From positions 1-64,000 of the forward strand of contig JAJRVM010000080.1 of the NCBI GenBank assembly GCA_024277285.1: DNA of 64,000 bases, given 5' to 3'. The notes under the pieces are model-generated. The model did not search any database and was not told where the DNA came from. It worked only from the letters and a program-made list of their open reading frames with translations. Origin of the DNA: Planctomycetota bacterium (GTDB lineage Bacteria > Planctomycetota > Planctomycetia > Pirellulales > Pirellulaceae). A program made the translations under genes and the position numbers. Positions 28,132-36,103 of this stretch are shown piece by piece (positions within the stretch are counted from its first letter, which is position 1; every line of letters starts with the position of its first letter).

Positions 28132-28929
28132 TTACCCGTGGTTCTTCAACACAAGAAGCAGGGCAACGAGCAGGCCAACACAAACCACCGATAGTGTCAC
28201 GACGATGGCGATGTTGCGCGCTCTCGATTTGCGTTTCTTTGCAGGACGCGGCCCGGCGGCACTATCGCCAAAAGCGAACTCATCTTGCGGAACACCCTCG
28301 AGTGAGGTGCTCGACAGCCCATCGCTGGCCGCCGGAGACGCAATTGGAGCGGGAGCAGCGCGCAGTGAAGGGAATATGGTGTCGCCCATTTTCCAGTCGT
28401 CCCACCCTTCTCGCCAAACGAGCGAATCGGCGCTCACACGGCCTTCGTCTAACCAGCGGCGCATGGTGGCGCCATCCGCCGGCCCATACTGGCCACCGGT
28501 CGGCGGGCGGACGTACCAGACCGCTTCCGGTGCTTCCGTAATCGGATCCGCAGCTTGCGGGCCGGTCGGTGAGTCGCCTTTGTCAACACGATCACTGGCA
28601 ACATCATCCTTGATCGCAGCGCTGCGGGTGGTGCCAGGGGCGTTGGATGGCAAAACTGATTCGCGTTCGGGAGTCGCGATCGCAGAAGAGCTCGACGCCA
28701 TGGGTGCCGTTGATGTCTTCTTGGCGGCTTGGGTTTTCTTCGTCGCAACGGCCTTGTTCTGCCGTTGCTCCTGCTTCCCAGTGACGGCACCGCTTGTTTC
28801 CGGTTCCTCACTAGCAAGCGGAATGCGGATCTTGGCTCCGCACTGTGGGCACACGCCACGTTTGCCAGCCAGAAACGTCTTGACGTGCAACTTCTTGTTA
28901 CAGCCTTGACAGCGAAACTTGATTCCCAT
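28132..28929 (-). CDS. Zinc-ribbon and GYF_2 domain membrane protein
   Basis: Unknown function; 265 residues. The N-terminus is a four-cysteine zinc ribbon (RCQGCNKKL and VCPQCGAKIRIP). A long Ala/Thr/Ser-rich linker follows (about 45-125). Then comes a GYF_2/DUF4339 domain (VWYVRPPTGGQYGPADG, RRWLDEGRVSADSLVWREGW, at about 135-190), which binds proline-rich peptides in related proteins. One C-terminal transmembrane helix (IAIVVTLSVVCVGLLVALLLVL) anchors it with the domains on the cytoplasmic side. This architecture is common in planctomycetes. The ATG at 28929 opens directly on the zinc ribbon; upstream codons add only six residues. Confidence 0.8.
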   Translation of the reverse strand: MGIKFRCQGCNKKLHVKTFLAGKRGVCPQCGAKIRIPLASEEPETSGAVTGKQEQRQNKAVATKKTQAAKKTSTAPMASSSSAIATPERESVLPSNAPGTTRSAAIKDDVASDRVDKGDSPTGPQAADPITEAPEAVWYVRPPTGGQYGPADGATMRRWLDEGRVSADSLVWREGWDDWKMGDTIFPSLRAAPAPIASPAASDGLSSTSLEGVPQDEFAFGDSAAGPRPAKKRKSRARNIAIVVTLSVVCVGLLVALLLVLKNHG

Positions 28930-29647
28930 AACAAGATCCATGCACATTATGTCAGTACTGCAGCGCGCCCGTTCTGCAGCGACTCAGTGCTGCAGTGGCT
29001 GCCACGACTCGTCACATGACGACACATCAATTCTGTTCGTTCCGTACCGCTGACACGACACTCGTGTTGCAACGCTTCGGGAGCATCACCACCATGCGCG
29101 CGGCCAGCGGGCAATGTGGAACCGGTCCCCATGGTGCCAGTCAACGCGGTGCCAGTCAACGCGGTGCCAGTCAACGCGGCAACTACTGCGCCGCTGGCTC
29201 TTGCCGCTCTACGTGCGATCTTAGTTCGCGGAACTCGAGTACATTCCTGCCCTGGCCCCACTCCTCGTGCCGATCGCGATCTGCGTGCGTCAAGACTCGG
29301 TAACTCCAATTATACAAGCGATTTGCCGCGTGGGAAGATTCTACTTGCGGGGATGCTCCCCGCGTGCGTTGATTTCAGCGTCAAGATCGGGACCGGATAT
29401 ATCGATTGTACCGGTCGTCGCTCTTCCGACTGCCTGGCCGTCCCGATTCTATGCTGGCAATTTGCCCGTTTCGTGGTTGCTTCGATTCGCCGGGGTCGCT
29501 ATACCAAGCTATCGAGGAATCGGTATCGGAGCGGTGGAAGCTCGTTTGGATCTTCTTCGTTTGCCGAGAAGCAAGTAATCGAGGTCACGGGCCTCGCGTA
29601 TTTTTCATTTCGCGTTCGGGCATTGTGACAGATTCGAGCCATATACC
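28930..29647. other. Intergenic region between the GYF and ClpP-like genes
   Basis: No gene is supported. The region holds a three-copy 15 bp tandem repeat at 29133-29177. Open frames between 29116 and 29628 have a poor start context and disagree with each other in frame, so I do not call them. Nothing else is recognised. Confidence 0.5.
29133..29177. repeat. 15 bp tandem repeat, three exact copies
   Basis: GGTGCCAGTCAACGC is repeated three times with no mismatch in non-coding DNA between divergent genes. GCCAGTC also occurs in the duplications between groES and groEL. Confidence 0.96.
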
Positions 29648-30211
29648 ATGAACGATAGAACAAACGTCGAAAAAGACGGTGACGAAGATGATGGTCCGTT
29701 AGAGCTGGCGTTGGTCGGCGACCTGACGGAGAGCGAGGCGGACCTGTTCGAGAAAATCCTCAGTGTGCCACCTGGTTCTGAATGCAATTTGTATTTCAAT
29801 TCGCCTGGTGGGAGTGCCTACAGCGCGATCTCGTTGATGAACTTGATACGCTTGCGGCGTCTGAAGGCAACGGGAGTTGTTACCGGCGAGTGTTCTTCCG
29901 CTGCCCTTTGGCCGTTCGCAGCGTGCATGCGACGGTATGTGACTCGCTACAGCGTGCTGCTGTTCCATCCCATGAAATGGCAAAGTGAAGAGCACGTGCA
30001 GTTGGGCGAAGCGGCCGAGTGGGCTCGTCATTTTGGCGATTTGGAACGATCGATGGATCAGCTTCTGGCAGAATTGTTCGGCGTGACGTACGAAGTACTG
30101 CAGGACTGGATTCGGCCAGGCCGTTATGTCTCCGGGCCGCAATTGGTTGAAGCGGGTTTGGCGGAACTGGTCGAATTGGATGCGTCTTTGCCTGACGCTT
30201 CGCGCGGCTAG
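29648..30211 (+). CDS. ClpP-like serine protease fold protein
   Basis: 187 residues of the ClpP/crotonase fold. LELALVGDLTESEADLFEKIL, YFNSPGGSAYSAISLMNLIR and TGECSSAALWPFAACMRRYV follow the ClpP order. A Ser in GECSSAA would be the nucleophile and His in LLFHPMKW the base. The third residue is less certain, because the ClpP ERDTERD segment reads LQDWIRPGR here. It is shorter at the N-terminus than standard ClpP and lacks the usual axial loop sequence, so it may be a diverged paralogue rather than the main ClpP. No clpX is nearby. Confidence 0.72.
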   Translation: MNDRTNVEKDGDEDDGPLELALVGDLTESEADLFEKILSVPPGSECNLYFNSPGGSAYSAISLMNLIRLRRLKATGVVTGECSSAALWPFAACMRRYVTRYSVLLFHPMKWQSEEHVQLGEAAEWARHFGDLERSMDQLLAELFGVTYEVLQDWIRPGRYVSGPQLVEAGLAELVELDASLPDASRG

Positions 30212-30336
30212 TTTTCTCAACGCGAACGACCGGCAAAGCACACTGTGGAGGAAGCTTGCGGCCTGGTACGGCAGCTCACTTGCACAATGGCATGAATCGT
30301 GCGATTGGTTAACTCGCATGGACGGAAAGTTCCACG

Positions 30337-31650
30337 ATGACTCGAAGGACACGGTCGATCAACGCAGTGGCTGTTCTCGTCTTGATGGGGATGGTGACTG
30401 CATGCGAACGCGACAAGGTCGAACCGGTTGAGCTTGCCACTCTGCCATACCTCAGCGCGACGCACGATCCCGAGTTGCGTGCCGAGCTAGCGCGGTTAGT
30501 GGCTGAACGAGCCACGCCGCAGATGCTTGATAAAGACCGCGGCAAAGAGGGCATGTCCGCCACCGCGAATGCCGCGCGTATCGCGGCGGAAATGAACGAT
30601 ATATACCCACTGCGTAGTGTGCGCATTACATGGCAGCGCGTGGAACGATTCTATCCAACGAACGAGTTTCAGTTCGACCCGATTCAACTTGAAAAGGCGC
30701 GCTCCGTTTGCAAGGATTTTGCGCCGCGACTGGAGCGGTATCGAAAGCTGTTCCGCCGCAAGGGCTTTCGCTGCGATGTCTCCATTCAGGACGGATTACT
30801 TGCGGACTTGAGCCTGTTGGACCACGTCCAATTGGTGCATAGGATCGAGGCACTCGCCGCAGCTGACGAGTTGTCTGGTGGGCACCCCAATGGCGCGTTG
30901 TTACCGTTGCGAAATATGCTGCGTATGGATGCCTGCCTTGCCACGGTCCCCAATGTGTCGGCCAGGCTTGCCGCTGCGCGACTGCGTAGCGAAGCGTTGA
31001 AGGTTATTGCGGCACTGGTCCGCCATCCACGTTGCACTCAGGCCATTCAAAATGAGATAGTGCGGATCATTGATAACCAGATTGGGCACTGGACGCCCGA
31101 CTCCGTGGCGTGGAGCGGGGATCGCGCGTTGGGACTTCATGCATACGAAATGGTGCATGACGGTCAACTGATGAATATCCTGACGGCTGACGAGATTGCC
31201 GGAATGAAAAAGGCGGGTGATCTGAACGATTTTGACAAGGCCGTGCAGCGCGGAGTCGATAACGATGAACTGTTTTACCTTACGCAGATGCGACACCTGA
31301 TCGATGCGTGCGACAAACCGTTCTTTGCACGGGCCGCAACATTTCAGCGAATGCAACAGCGTTTGGACGAACTGGTGAATACAGCCCGATTCCCTCTATT
31401 CGCTGCCGATATCTTGTTGCCAGATCTGGTGTCATTGCAGCGAGCGCAGGCACTCGATCGTGCTCGTTGCGAAGCTTGGGCAATCGGCTTGCGGGCGGCG
31501 TTAGGGGAGAGCGTCGAGTTGGCCGGCCCCAACCCGGTTACGGGCAAGCCGTACGATCTTACACGCGAAGATGACGGGATCGTCATCAGCGGAATCGGTG
31601 CTCGCGAGGACGCGGAACCGGCGTTGATAATTCCGGTCGCGCCGAAGTAA
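30337..31650 (+). CDS. Predicted lipoprotein of unknown function
   Basis: 437 residues. The N-terminus MTRRTRSINAVAVLVLMGMVTACERD is a lipoprotein signal with lipobox VTAC, cysteine 23. The rest is mostly helical and soluble with no motif I recognise. Features include YPLRSVRITWQRVERFYPTNEFQFDP, ARSVCKDFAPRLERYRKLFRRKGF and a conserved-looking C-terminal NPVTGKPYDLTREDDGIVISG, a pattern seen at the end of several planctomycete secreted proteins. It begins 125 bp after the ClpP-like gene on the same strand. A MITE-like element lies 36 bp after its stop. Function is unknown. Confidence 0.8.
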   Translation: MTRRTRSINAVAVLVLMGMVTACERDKVEPVELATLPYLSATHDPELRAELARLVAERATPQMLDKDRGKEGMSATANAARIAAEMNDIYPLRSVRITWQRVERFYPTNEFQFDPIQLEKARSVCKDFAPRLERYRKLFRRKGFRCDVSIQDGLLADLSLLDHVQLVHRIEALAAADELSGGHPNGALLPLRNMLRMDACLATVPNVSARLAAARLRSEALKVIAALVRHPRCTQAIQNEIVRIIDNQIGHWTPDSVAWSGDRALGLHAYEMVHDGQLMNILTADEIAGMKKAGDLNDFDKAVQRGVDNDELFYLTQMRHLIDACDKPFFARAATFQRMQQRLDELVNTARFPLFAADILLPDLVSLQRAQALDRARCEAWAIGLRAALGESVELAGPNPVTGKPYDLTREDDGIVISGIGAREDAEPALIIPVAPK

Positions 31651-31686
31651 CAGCATCGAGCGAAGTATGCCGACACGCGACCAGCC

Positions 31687-31791
31687 CTAGGCTTCGTCTC
31701 AAAACTCGTATTTACCACCTTGCGTTTCGCGTAATCTGCTGAAAATGGCATGGCTTTGCCGCGCGAAAAGACGTTTTGAGACAAAGCCTAG
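31687..31791. mobile_element. MITE-like element, 105 bp, with 20 bp inverted ends
   Basis: The left end CTAGGCTTCGTCTCAAAAC and the right end, read on the opposite strand, CTAGGCTTTGTCTCAAAAC match except for one base. CTAG at the outer edges could be part of the inverted repeat or a 4-base target duplication. The interior has no gene. This looks like a non-autonomous relic of an insertion sequence. It sits just behind a stop codon, where its hairpin could also end transcription. Confidence 0.75.
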
Positions 31792-31940
31792 TTCGACAGC
31801 GCCACGTTGCGATACCGCGTTCACGCTCCGCCAGGTTTGCCCCGGTCGGGCGCACGGCGGGTCAGCTACCGACATACGCCCTTCGCCTTTCGTCGGTCGA
31901 ACGTGACGTTTTCCGTTGCGGCCCGTTTCCAAAACACGTT

Positions 31941-32921
31941 CTAACGATAATTGTCGTGGCAGTCGACGCACGATCGACTGATGCTAGACATCGCTTTGCG
32001 CGCGGCCTCTTCGTCTTTCGCTTTCGCCGCTTTGGCCAGTTGGGTGCCACCTTGGATTAGCAATTCGGCAAACGGTCGGTACTCGTCGTCGTCGGCATCG
32101 TCCATGCCCTCGCGCAGCAACACGTCACCGATCAACGCCGTAAGCTCCGCCTCGTGCACGATGTCGTCCACATGGGAACGCAGTTCGGTGCCGCTGTTGG
32201 TCCAGCTCTTCAAGTGGGCTTCGAGACGCGACTCGAGCAATTGCATCAATGGCGATCGATCGGCGACGTCACTCCACTGCATATCATCGCTGCTGGTGCC
32301 TTGCAGACGCGAGCCTCGCACCAGATCATCCAGGTCTTGTTTGCGTTTTGTGGATTCGTTGTAGACTTGAATGGAACCACCCGCCTTGAGGTTCGCGGCG
32401 GTGCGGGCAAACGCATCGCGCGCCAACGCGGCACTCGCTTGCCAACGTACGTCGCCGTCATACTGGTCGATGACGGCGAATAATACTGCCAGGAGCGAAA
32501 AGTCCTGGCGGGCAACTTTGTACCCGCGTCCGGCAAAACTACTGGGTGTTGTGACGGTCTTGTCGACGTTCAATTTCAACGCTTTGATTTCATCTTCGAG
32601 CGTTGCGACGCTGACTCGTCGAGACCAGCCTTTGGCACTCGTACTACCGCTCGGATGAGCAGCGGAATCGGGACCAGTCGGCTGGCCGGATGGTTTTGTG
32701 GCGACAGATGAAGCGGCAGTGGTTCGGGGTTTGGTGCGCGGTCGTTCGCCAACAAGACGCGTAAACAGATCGTCGAAGAAGACGCGAGAAACATCGCTCG
32801 AGTCGAATTTGGGCGGGCGTGCGCGAACCCGATGTTGTGGTGCGGTTTGCTGTGCCTGGGAAAACGCCGTGATGACGCTGGCGAAGAGGAGGCAGGTGGT
32901 TATTAGCCGGATAGTTTTCAT
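31941..32921 (-). CDS. Exported protein with C-terminal haem-binding motif
   Basis: 326 residues. The signal peptide MKTIRLITTCLLFASVITAFSQA sets the ATG at 32921; a longer in-frame form lacks a signal. A Thr/Ser/Pro-rich linker covers about 55-105, then a helical domain to the end (GYKVARQDFSLLAVLFAVIDQYDGDVRWQ). The last residues, SCVDCHDNYR, are a CxxCH haem c motif at the extreme C-terminus. That is the position found in class II cytochrome c (c-prime type) four-helix proteins. Likely a periplasmic monohaem cytochrome; the partner is unknown. A short AAAACACGTTCTAA motif, shared with the dispersed repeat, overlaps its stop codon. Confidence 0.75.
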   Translation of the reverse strand: MKTIRLITTCLLFASVITAFSQAQQTAPQHRVRARPPKFDSSDVSRVFFDDLFTRLVGERPRTKPRTTAASSVATKPSGQPTGPDSAAHPSGSTSAKGWSRRVSVATLEDEIKALKLNVDKTVTTPSSFAGRGYKVARQDFSLLAVLFAVIDQYDGDVRWQASAALARDAFARTAANLKAGGSIQVYNESTKRKQDLDDLVRGSRLQGTSSDDMQWSDVADRSPLMQLLESRLEAHLKSWTNSGTELRSHVDDIVHEAELTALIGDVLLREGMDDADDDEYRPFAELLIQGGTQLAKAAKAKDEEAARKAMSSISRSCVDCHDNYR

Positions 32922-33396
32922 AAGAGTCCGAATCGCGTTGTGTGTGAACAACGTAGGGAGTGTTGCACCGTTGCACGACGTTTGCGGTCGACCGACCGGC
33001 ACCATGCCGCGCACCAATCGCCCAACACCTGGGAACGCTCGGAGAGTGCGTTCCAGAGTATCCGATTGGCGGCTCGCAAATAGCACGCTACTATTATCGG
33101 CGAATGCCACGCGCAAGGCAAGTTCACTCGGCGCGTAGCTTTCCGCTGCTGGCGCGGTGTCCCTATACGAAGGCCCCTATACGAAGGCCCGTGCGCCAGA
33201 GTCGTCCAGCTTAGACACGGAAGCGTGTGGACGTCAGGATTCACTGTGTCCGACCTGCTCTGCTGCTCTTGCCTCCGTGATGCGATTGTGCCGGCGGCGA
33301 TAGGCACTGGCCAACGTATTGGGATTCGGAGTACGATAAAGACTGCGAACAGTCACGGACAGGTACAGAAGATCAACGTTGTGTGATGAGTCGGTT
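32922..33396. other. Divergent intergenic region before apbE
   Basis: No gene is supported between the haem protein and apbE. At 33162-33189 the 14-base unit CCTATACGAAGGCC occurs twice in exact tandem. No clear promoter was recognised. Confidence 0.6.
33162..33189. repeat. 14 bp tandem duplication
   Basis: CCTATACGAAGGCC occurs twice, exact and adjacent, in the divergent gap before apbE. Confidence 0.92.
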
Positions 33397-34515
33397 ATGG
33401 ATTCCAGGCGAAAGACGAGTCGAAGGCAATTCCTCAAGGGTACGGCAGCGCTCGACGCCCTGCAGGATTTGCAATGGGAAAGCGCCGACGCCAAAGTGCG
33501 GTTCGCGAGCCCAGGTAGTGCATCACTCAGTGGCCGGCATGCGGATCCCTTGGTGCAGGTCGGGCGTCGCGCCATGGCCTGTGAGTTCCAGATCCTGTGC
33601 CACCCTGGGCGGTATCCAGGCGCGATCGAGGCGGCGAACGACGCGTTGGATTTGATTGATGAACTTGAAGATCAGTTGTCCGTTTTTCGTGAGCATAGTG
33701 AGGTTATGCGCATTAACCAAAGCGCGCAATGTGAACCGTGCGGCGTCGAGTCCGAACTGTTTGCGTTGTTAAGTCGGTGTGTTGAATGGAGTCGCGCGAC
33801 CGAGGGTGCCTTTGATATTACCGCCGGACCGCTGTGTAAGTTGTGGGGATTCCATAATCGCCAGGGTCGCTTTCCGGCCGTGGACGAGATCAAGCGTGTC
33901 AAGGAGTACGTTGGTAGTCAGTACGTCGAACTCGATCAAGACCGTAAGACCGTTCGATTCATGCGGCGTGGCGTAGAACTGAATTTGGGCAGTGTCGGCA
34001 AGGGGTATGCCATTGATCGTGCTGCTGACCTGCTCGACGCAGCAGGCGTGTGTGACTTTATGTTGCACGGTGGACAAAGCAGCATTCTGGCCCGCGGCGT
34101 GTGTGAGGAGAAAGACGAGACACGCGAGTGCGTTCCGTGGAGCGTAGCACTGCGACATCCACTGCGGCCGGAACGACGGTTGGCTCAGTTGGTCGTGCGG
34201 GACTGTGCGATCGGTACTTCAGGATCGGGCCAACAGTTCTTCTATCATCGCGGACGTCGCTATGGCCACGTGCTCGATCCGCGCACGGGGGCACCTGCCG
34301 AAGGCGTTCTGTCGGCAACCGTGTTGGCACCAAGGGCCGCTCGAGCGGACGCGCTGGCAACGACCTTCTTCGTGTTGGGCGTAGATGCCACGCGTACGTA
34401 CTGCGAACAACATCAAGACCTGTCAGTTGTCTTTGTGCTGCCGGGTGCCCGACAAGGCACGGTCGCGATCGAGACGATTCGAACCAGCGGCGTATTGCAG
34501 TTGCTCGAGCCGTGA
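33397..34515 (+). CDS. apbE: FAD:protein FMN transferase
   Basis: Attaches FMN covalently to a threonine of partner flavoproteins such as NqrB/NqrC or RnfG, outside the cytoplasm. It has 372 residues. The N-terminus has a twin-arginine signal (SRRQFLKGTAA), unusual but fitting export of a flavin enzyme. ApbE blocks visible are GRRAMACEFQI, DELEDQLSVFREHSEVMRIN, GAFDITAGPLCKLWGF, VELNLGSVGKGYAIDRAADLL, GGQSSILARG, IGTSGSGQQFF, HVLDPRTGAPAEGVLSATVLAP and ADALATTFFVLG, which holds the metal-binding Asp and Thr. The ATG at 33397 gives the shortest Tat signal. No flavoprotein partner is adjacent. Confidence 0.92.
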   Translation: MDSRRKTSRRQFLKGTAALDALQDLQWESADAKVRFASPGSASLSGRHADPLVQVGRRAMACEFQILCHPGRYPGAIEAANDALDLIDELEDQLSVFREHSEVMRINQSAQCEPCGVESELFALLSRCVEWSRATEGAFDITAGPLCKLWGFHNRQGRFPAVDEIKRVKEYVGSQYVELDQDRKTVRFMRRGVELNLGSVGKGYAIDRAADLLDAAGVCDFMLHGGQSSILARGVCEEKDETRECVPWSVALRHPLRPERRLAQLVVRDCAIGTSGSGQQFFYHRGRRYGHVLDPRTGAPAEGVLSATVLAPRAARADALATTFFVLGVDATRTYCEQHQDLSVVFVLPGARQGTVAIETIRTSGVLQLLEP

Positions 34516-35078
34516 AGCGTAACGGTGCGGTTCGGTGCCGTGTCAGCGAGCTCATTCGCAGTGGCGATACCGGCGCTGCGGAGCCGGGGCAGTTTCGGCT
34601 GACCCTCTTGTTATGTCGGATATGCTTCCACAAACCCCGCGGCAGTGGCGTATATTCTTGCGAAGCGGCCAAGAAAACGGAAGAAAAAGGACGAAATCGA
34701 CCGGTTTGGCCGGAAATCAGCCTGCGAGGCGAGTCGACTTTCCGATAACATATGCAGACTTTGGTGGCGAAGCCAGTTGGTTTGGCTGGGCCGCCAAGCA
34801 ATGCTGCGGTCGAGACGGCGCGCTGTTCGCGTCGCACGTCGGTCGGGCTTTGGTTGGCACGCTCAGATCGCCTGTGAAGGGACTGGGTTTGGCCGGCAGA
34901 ACGTAGTGCCAGGCTTATGTCGTGGCTTTGCCATTGACGCTTCCGACCATTCGGAGCACGAACCGCAACAGGAAATGGCGTGTCATGAAGGGGTTTTCGT
35001 GACGCGGCACGGTGCGGAGCGAACCGCCGCTGGCGGTTTCCTCATGTTGTGGTTCCCAGCCATGGCAGGGGTGAAGCG
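34516..35078. other. Intergenic region, no gene seen
   Basis: Between apbE and the secreted protein at 35079 the open frames are rich in Arg and have no start context or recognisable domain. No repeat or terminator stands out. Confidence 0.45.
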
Positions 35079-36032
35079 ATGTGGCGACGGACCGCCTTGA
35101 TCGTTGTGATTGGATTGTCACTTACGGCGCGCAGTAAGTTGAACGGACAGGAGAAAAAGGGGCGGAAGCAACCCTGCCCTGATCTTCTCTTTTCCGACCT
35201 TGGCTGGGTCCGTTTTGACGTCGTCATGGGGCAACTGGTCGCGGCCACGAACCGTACCAAACAGGATCGACAGCGAGCCGAACGCACGCTCCCTTGTGGC
35301 GGCACGGAAACACTGGTTGTTTCGATTGACCGCGGCCTCACATCGCTGCAGTATCAATTGGAGAGCGATGCCCAGAAGCTAAGCTTACAAGTGATACGTC
35401 GTGAAAATGTTTGCATACGCTGGGAATCGTTGCCTCCGGGCGGCGTACGCACGACCATGCTCTACCAGCAGACGCCGGGCAAAGGAGTGGGGCTAACGAT
35501 CCGCGTTGGCACCGAAGCGGAGCGGACCTATCAAGCTGCCAGTCTGTGGCATCTCTTGGTTGCCGAACCGGAGCTCCGCGAATCGCATATCTGCGACATA
35601 CTCGAATCGCTTCGCCCCGATTGGCACCTGCGAGAGGAAGTCAACACGATTCGCACGGCGTTGGTGAATACCGCACCTTGGAGCGTGCCTACCTCAATGG
35701 CGGAAGTCGAGGTTCTGGTGCGGCAGATGAAGCACGGTGATTTTTGCGTGCGCCAAGCTGCCGATCGTGAATTGCGATCGCGTGGGCGTGCGGTTCTCTG
35801 CTTGTTGGACAGACTCGATCCGCAGCGACTGGACTGCGAGCAACGGCTGCGTATCCACGAGATTCGCCGTCACTTGACAGGTAGCGGTATCGATACGCCA
35901 CAGCGTGTCACCGCTTGGCTTATCAACAACAAACAGGTCTGGACGGCACTCGATAACCACGACCTCGATAAGCACGATGCGGCAACCGGTCATGTTGCCG
36001 CACGAGCGCATCTGACGCGGATCATCAAATAA
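35079..36032 (+). CDS. Secreted protein of unknown function with HEAT-like segment
   Basis: 317 residues. The ATG at 35079 is followed by a signal sequence (MWRRTALIVVIGLSLTARSKLNGQ), with GGGGTGAAG upstream as a ribosome site. The middle is beta-rich and unrecognised. Residues about 210-265 (AEVEVLVRQMKHGDFCVRQAADRELRSRGRAVLCLLDRL) match the HEAT-like block often found in planctomycete secreted proteins. The gene converges with the DUF1598 gene, 71 bp apart. Function is unknown. Confidence 0.75.
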   Translation: MWRRTALIVVIGLSLTARSKLNGQEKKGRKQPCPDLLFSDLGWVRFDVVMGQLVAATNRTKQDRQRAERTLPCGGTETLVVSIDRGLTSLQYQLESDAQKLSLQVIRRENVCIRWESLPPGGVRTTMLYQQTPGKGVGLTIRVGTEAERTYQAASLWHLLVAEPELRESHICDILESLRPDWHLREEVNTIRTALVNTAPWSVPTSMAEVEVLVRQMKHGDFCVRQAADRELRSRGRAVLCLLDRLDPQRLDCEQRLRIHEIRRHLTGSGIDTPQRVTAWLINNKQVWTALDNHDLDKHDAATGHVAARAHLTRIIK

Positions 36033-36103
36033 TACCGGAGCATGACTCGCGCGGCTGGATTCGCACAAATCCGACGCGGCGCGATCTCAGAACGAAACGA
36101 ACT

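Noticed and set aside
29116..29628. Plus-strand frame with VPVNA repeats
   Set aside because: The repeat is the 15 bp array; the rest conflicts with overlapping frames and has no ribosome site.
34645..35100. Arg/Lys-rich open frame of 151 codons
   Set aside because: No domain, overlaps the next gene's start, and composition is typical of non-coding DNA.
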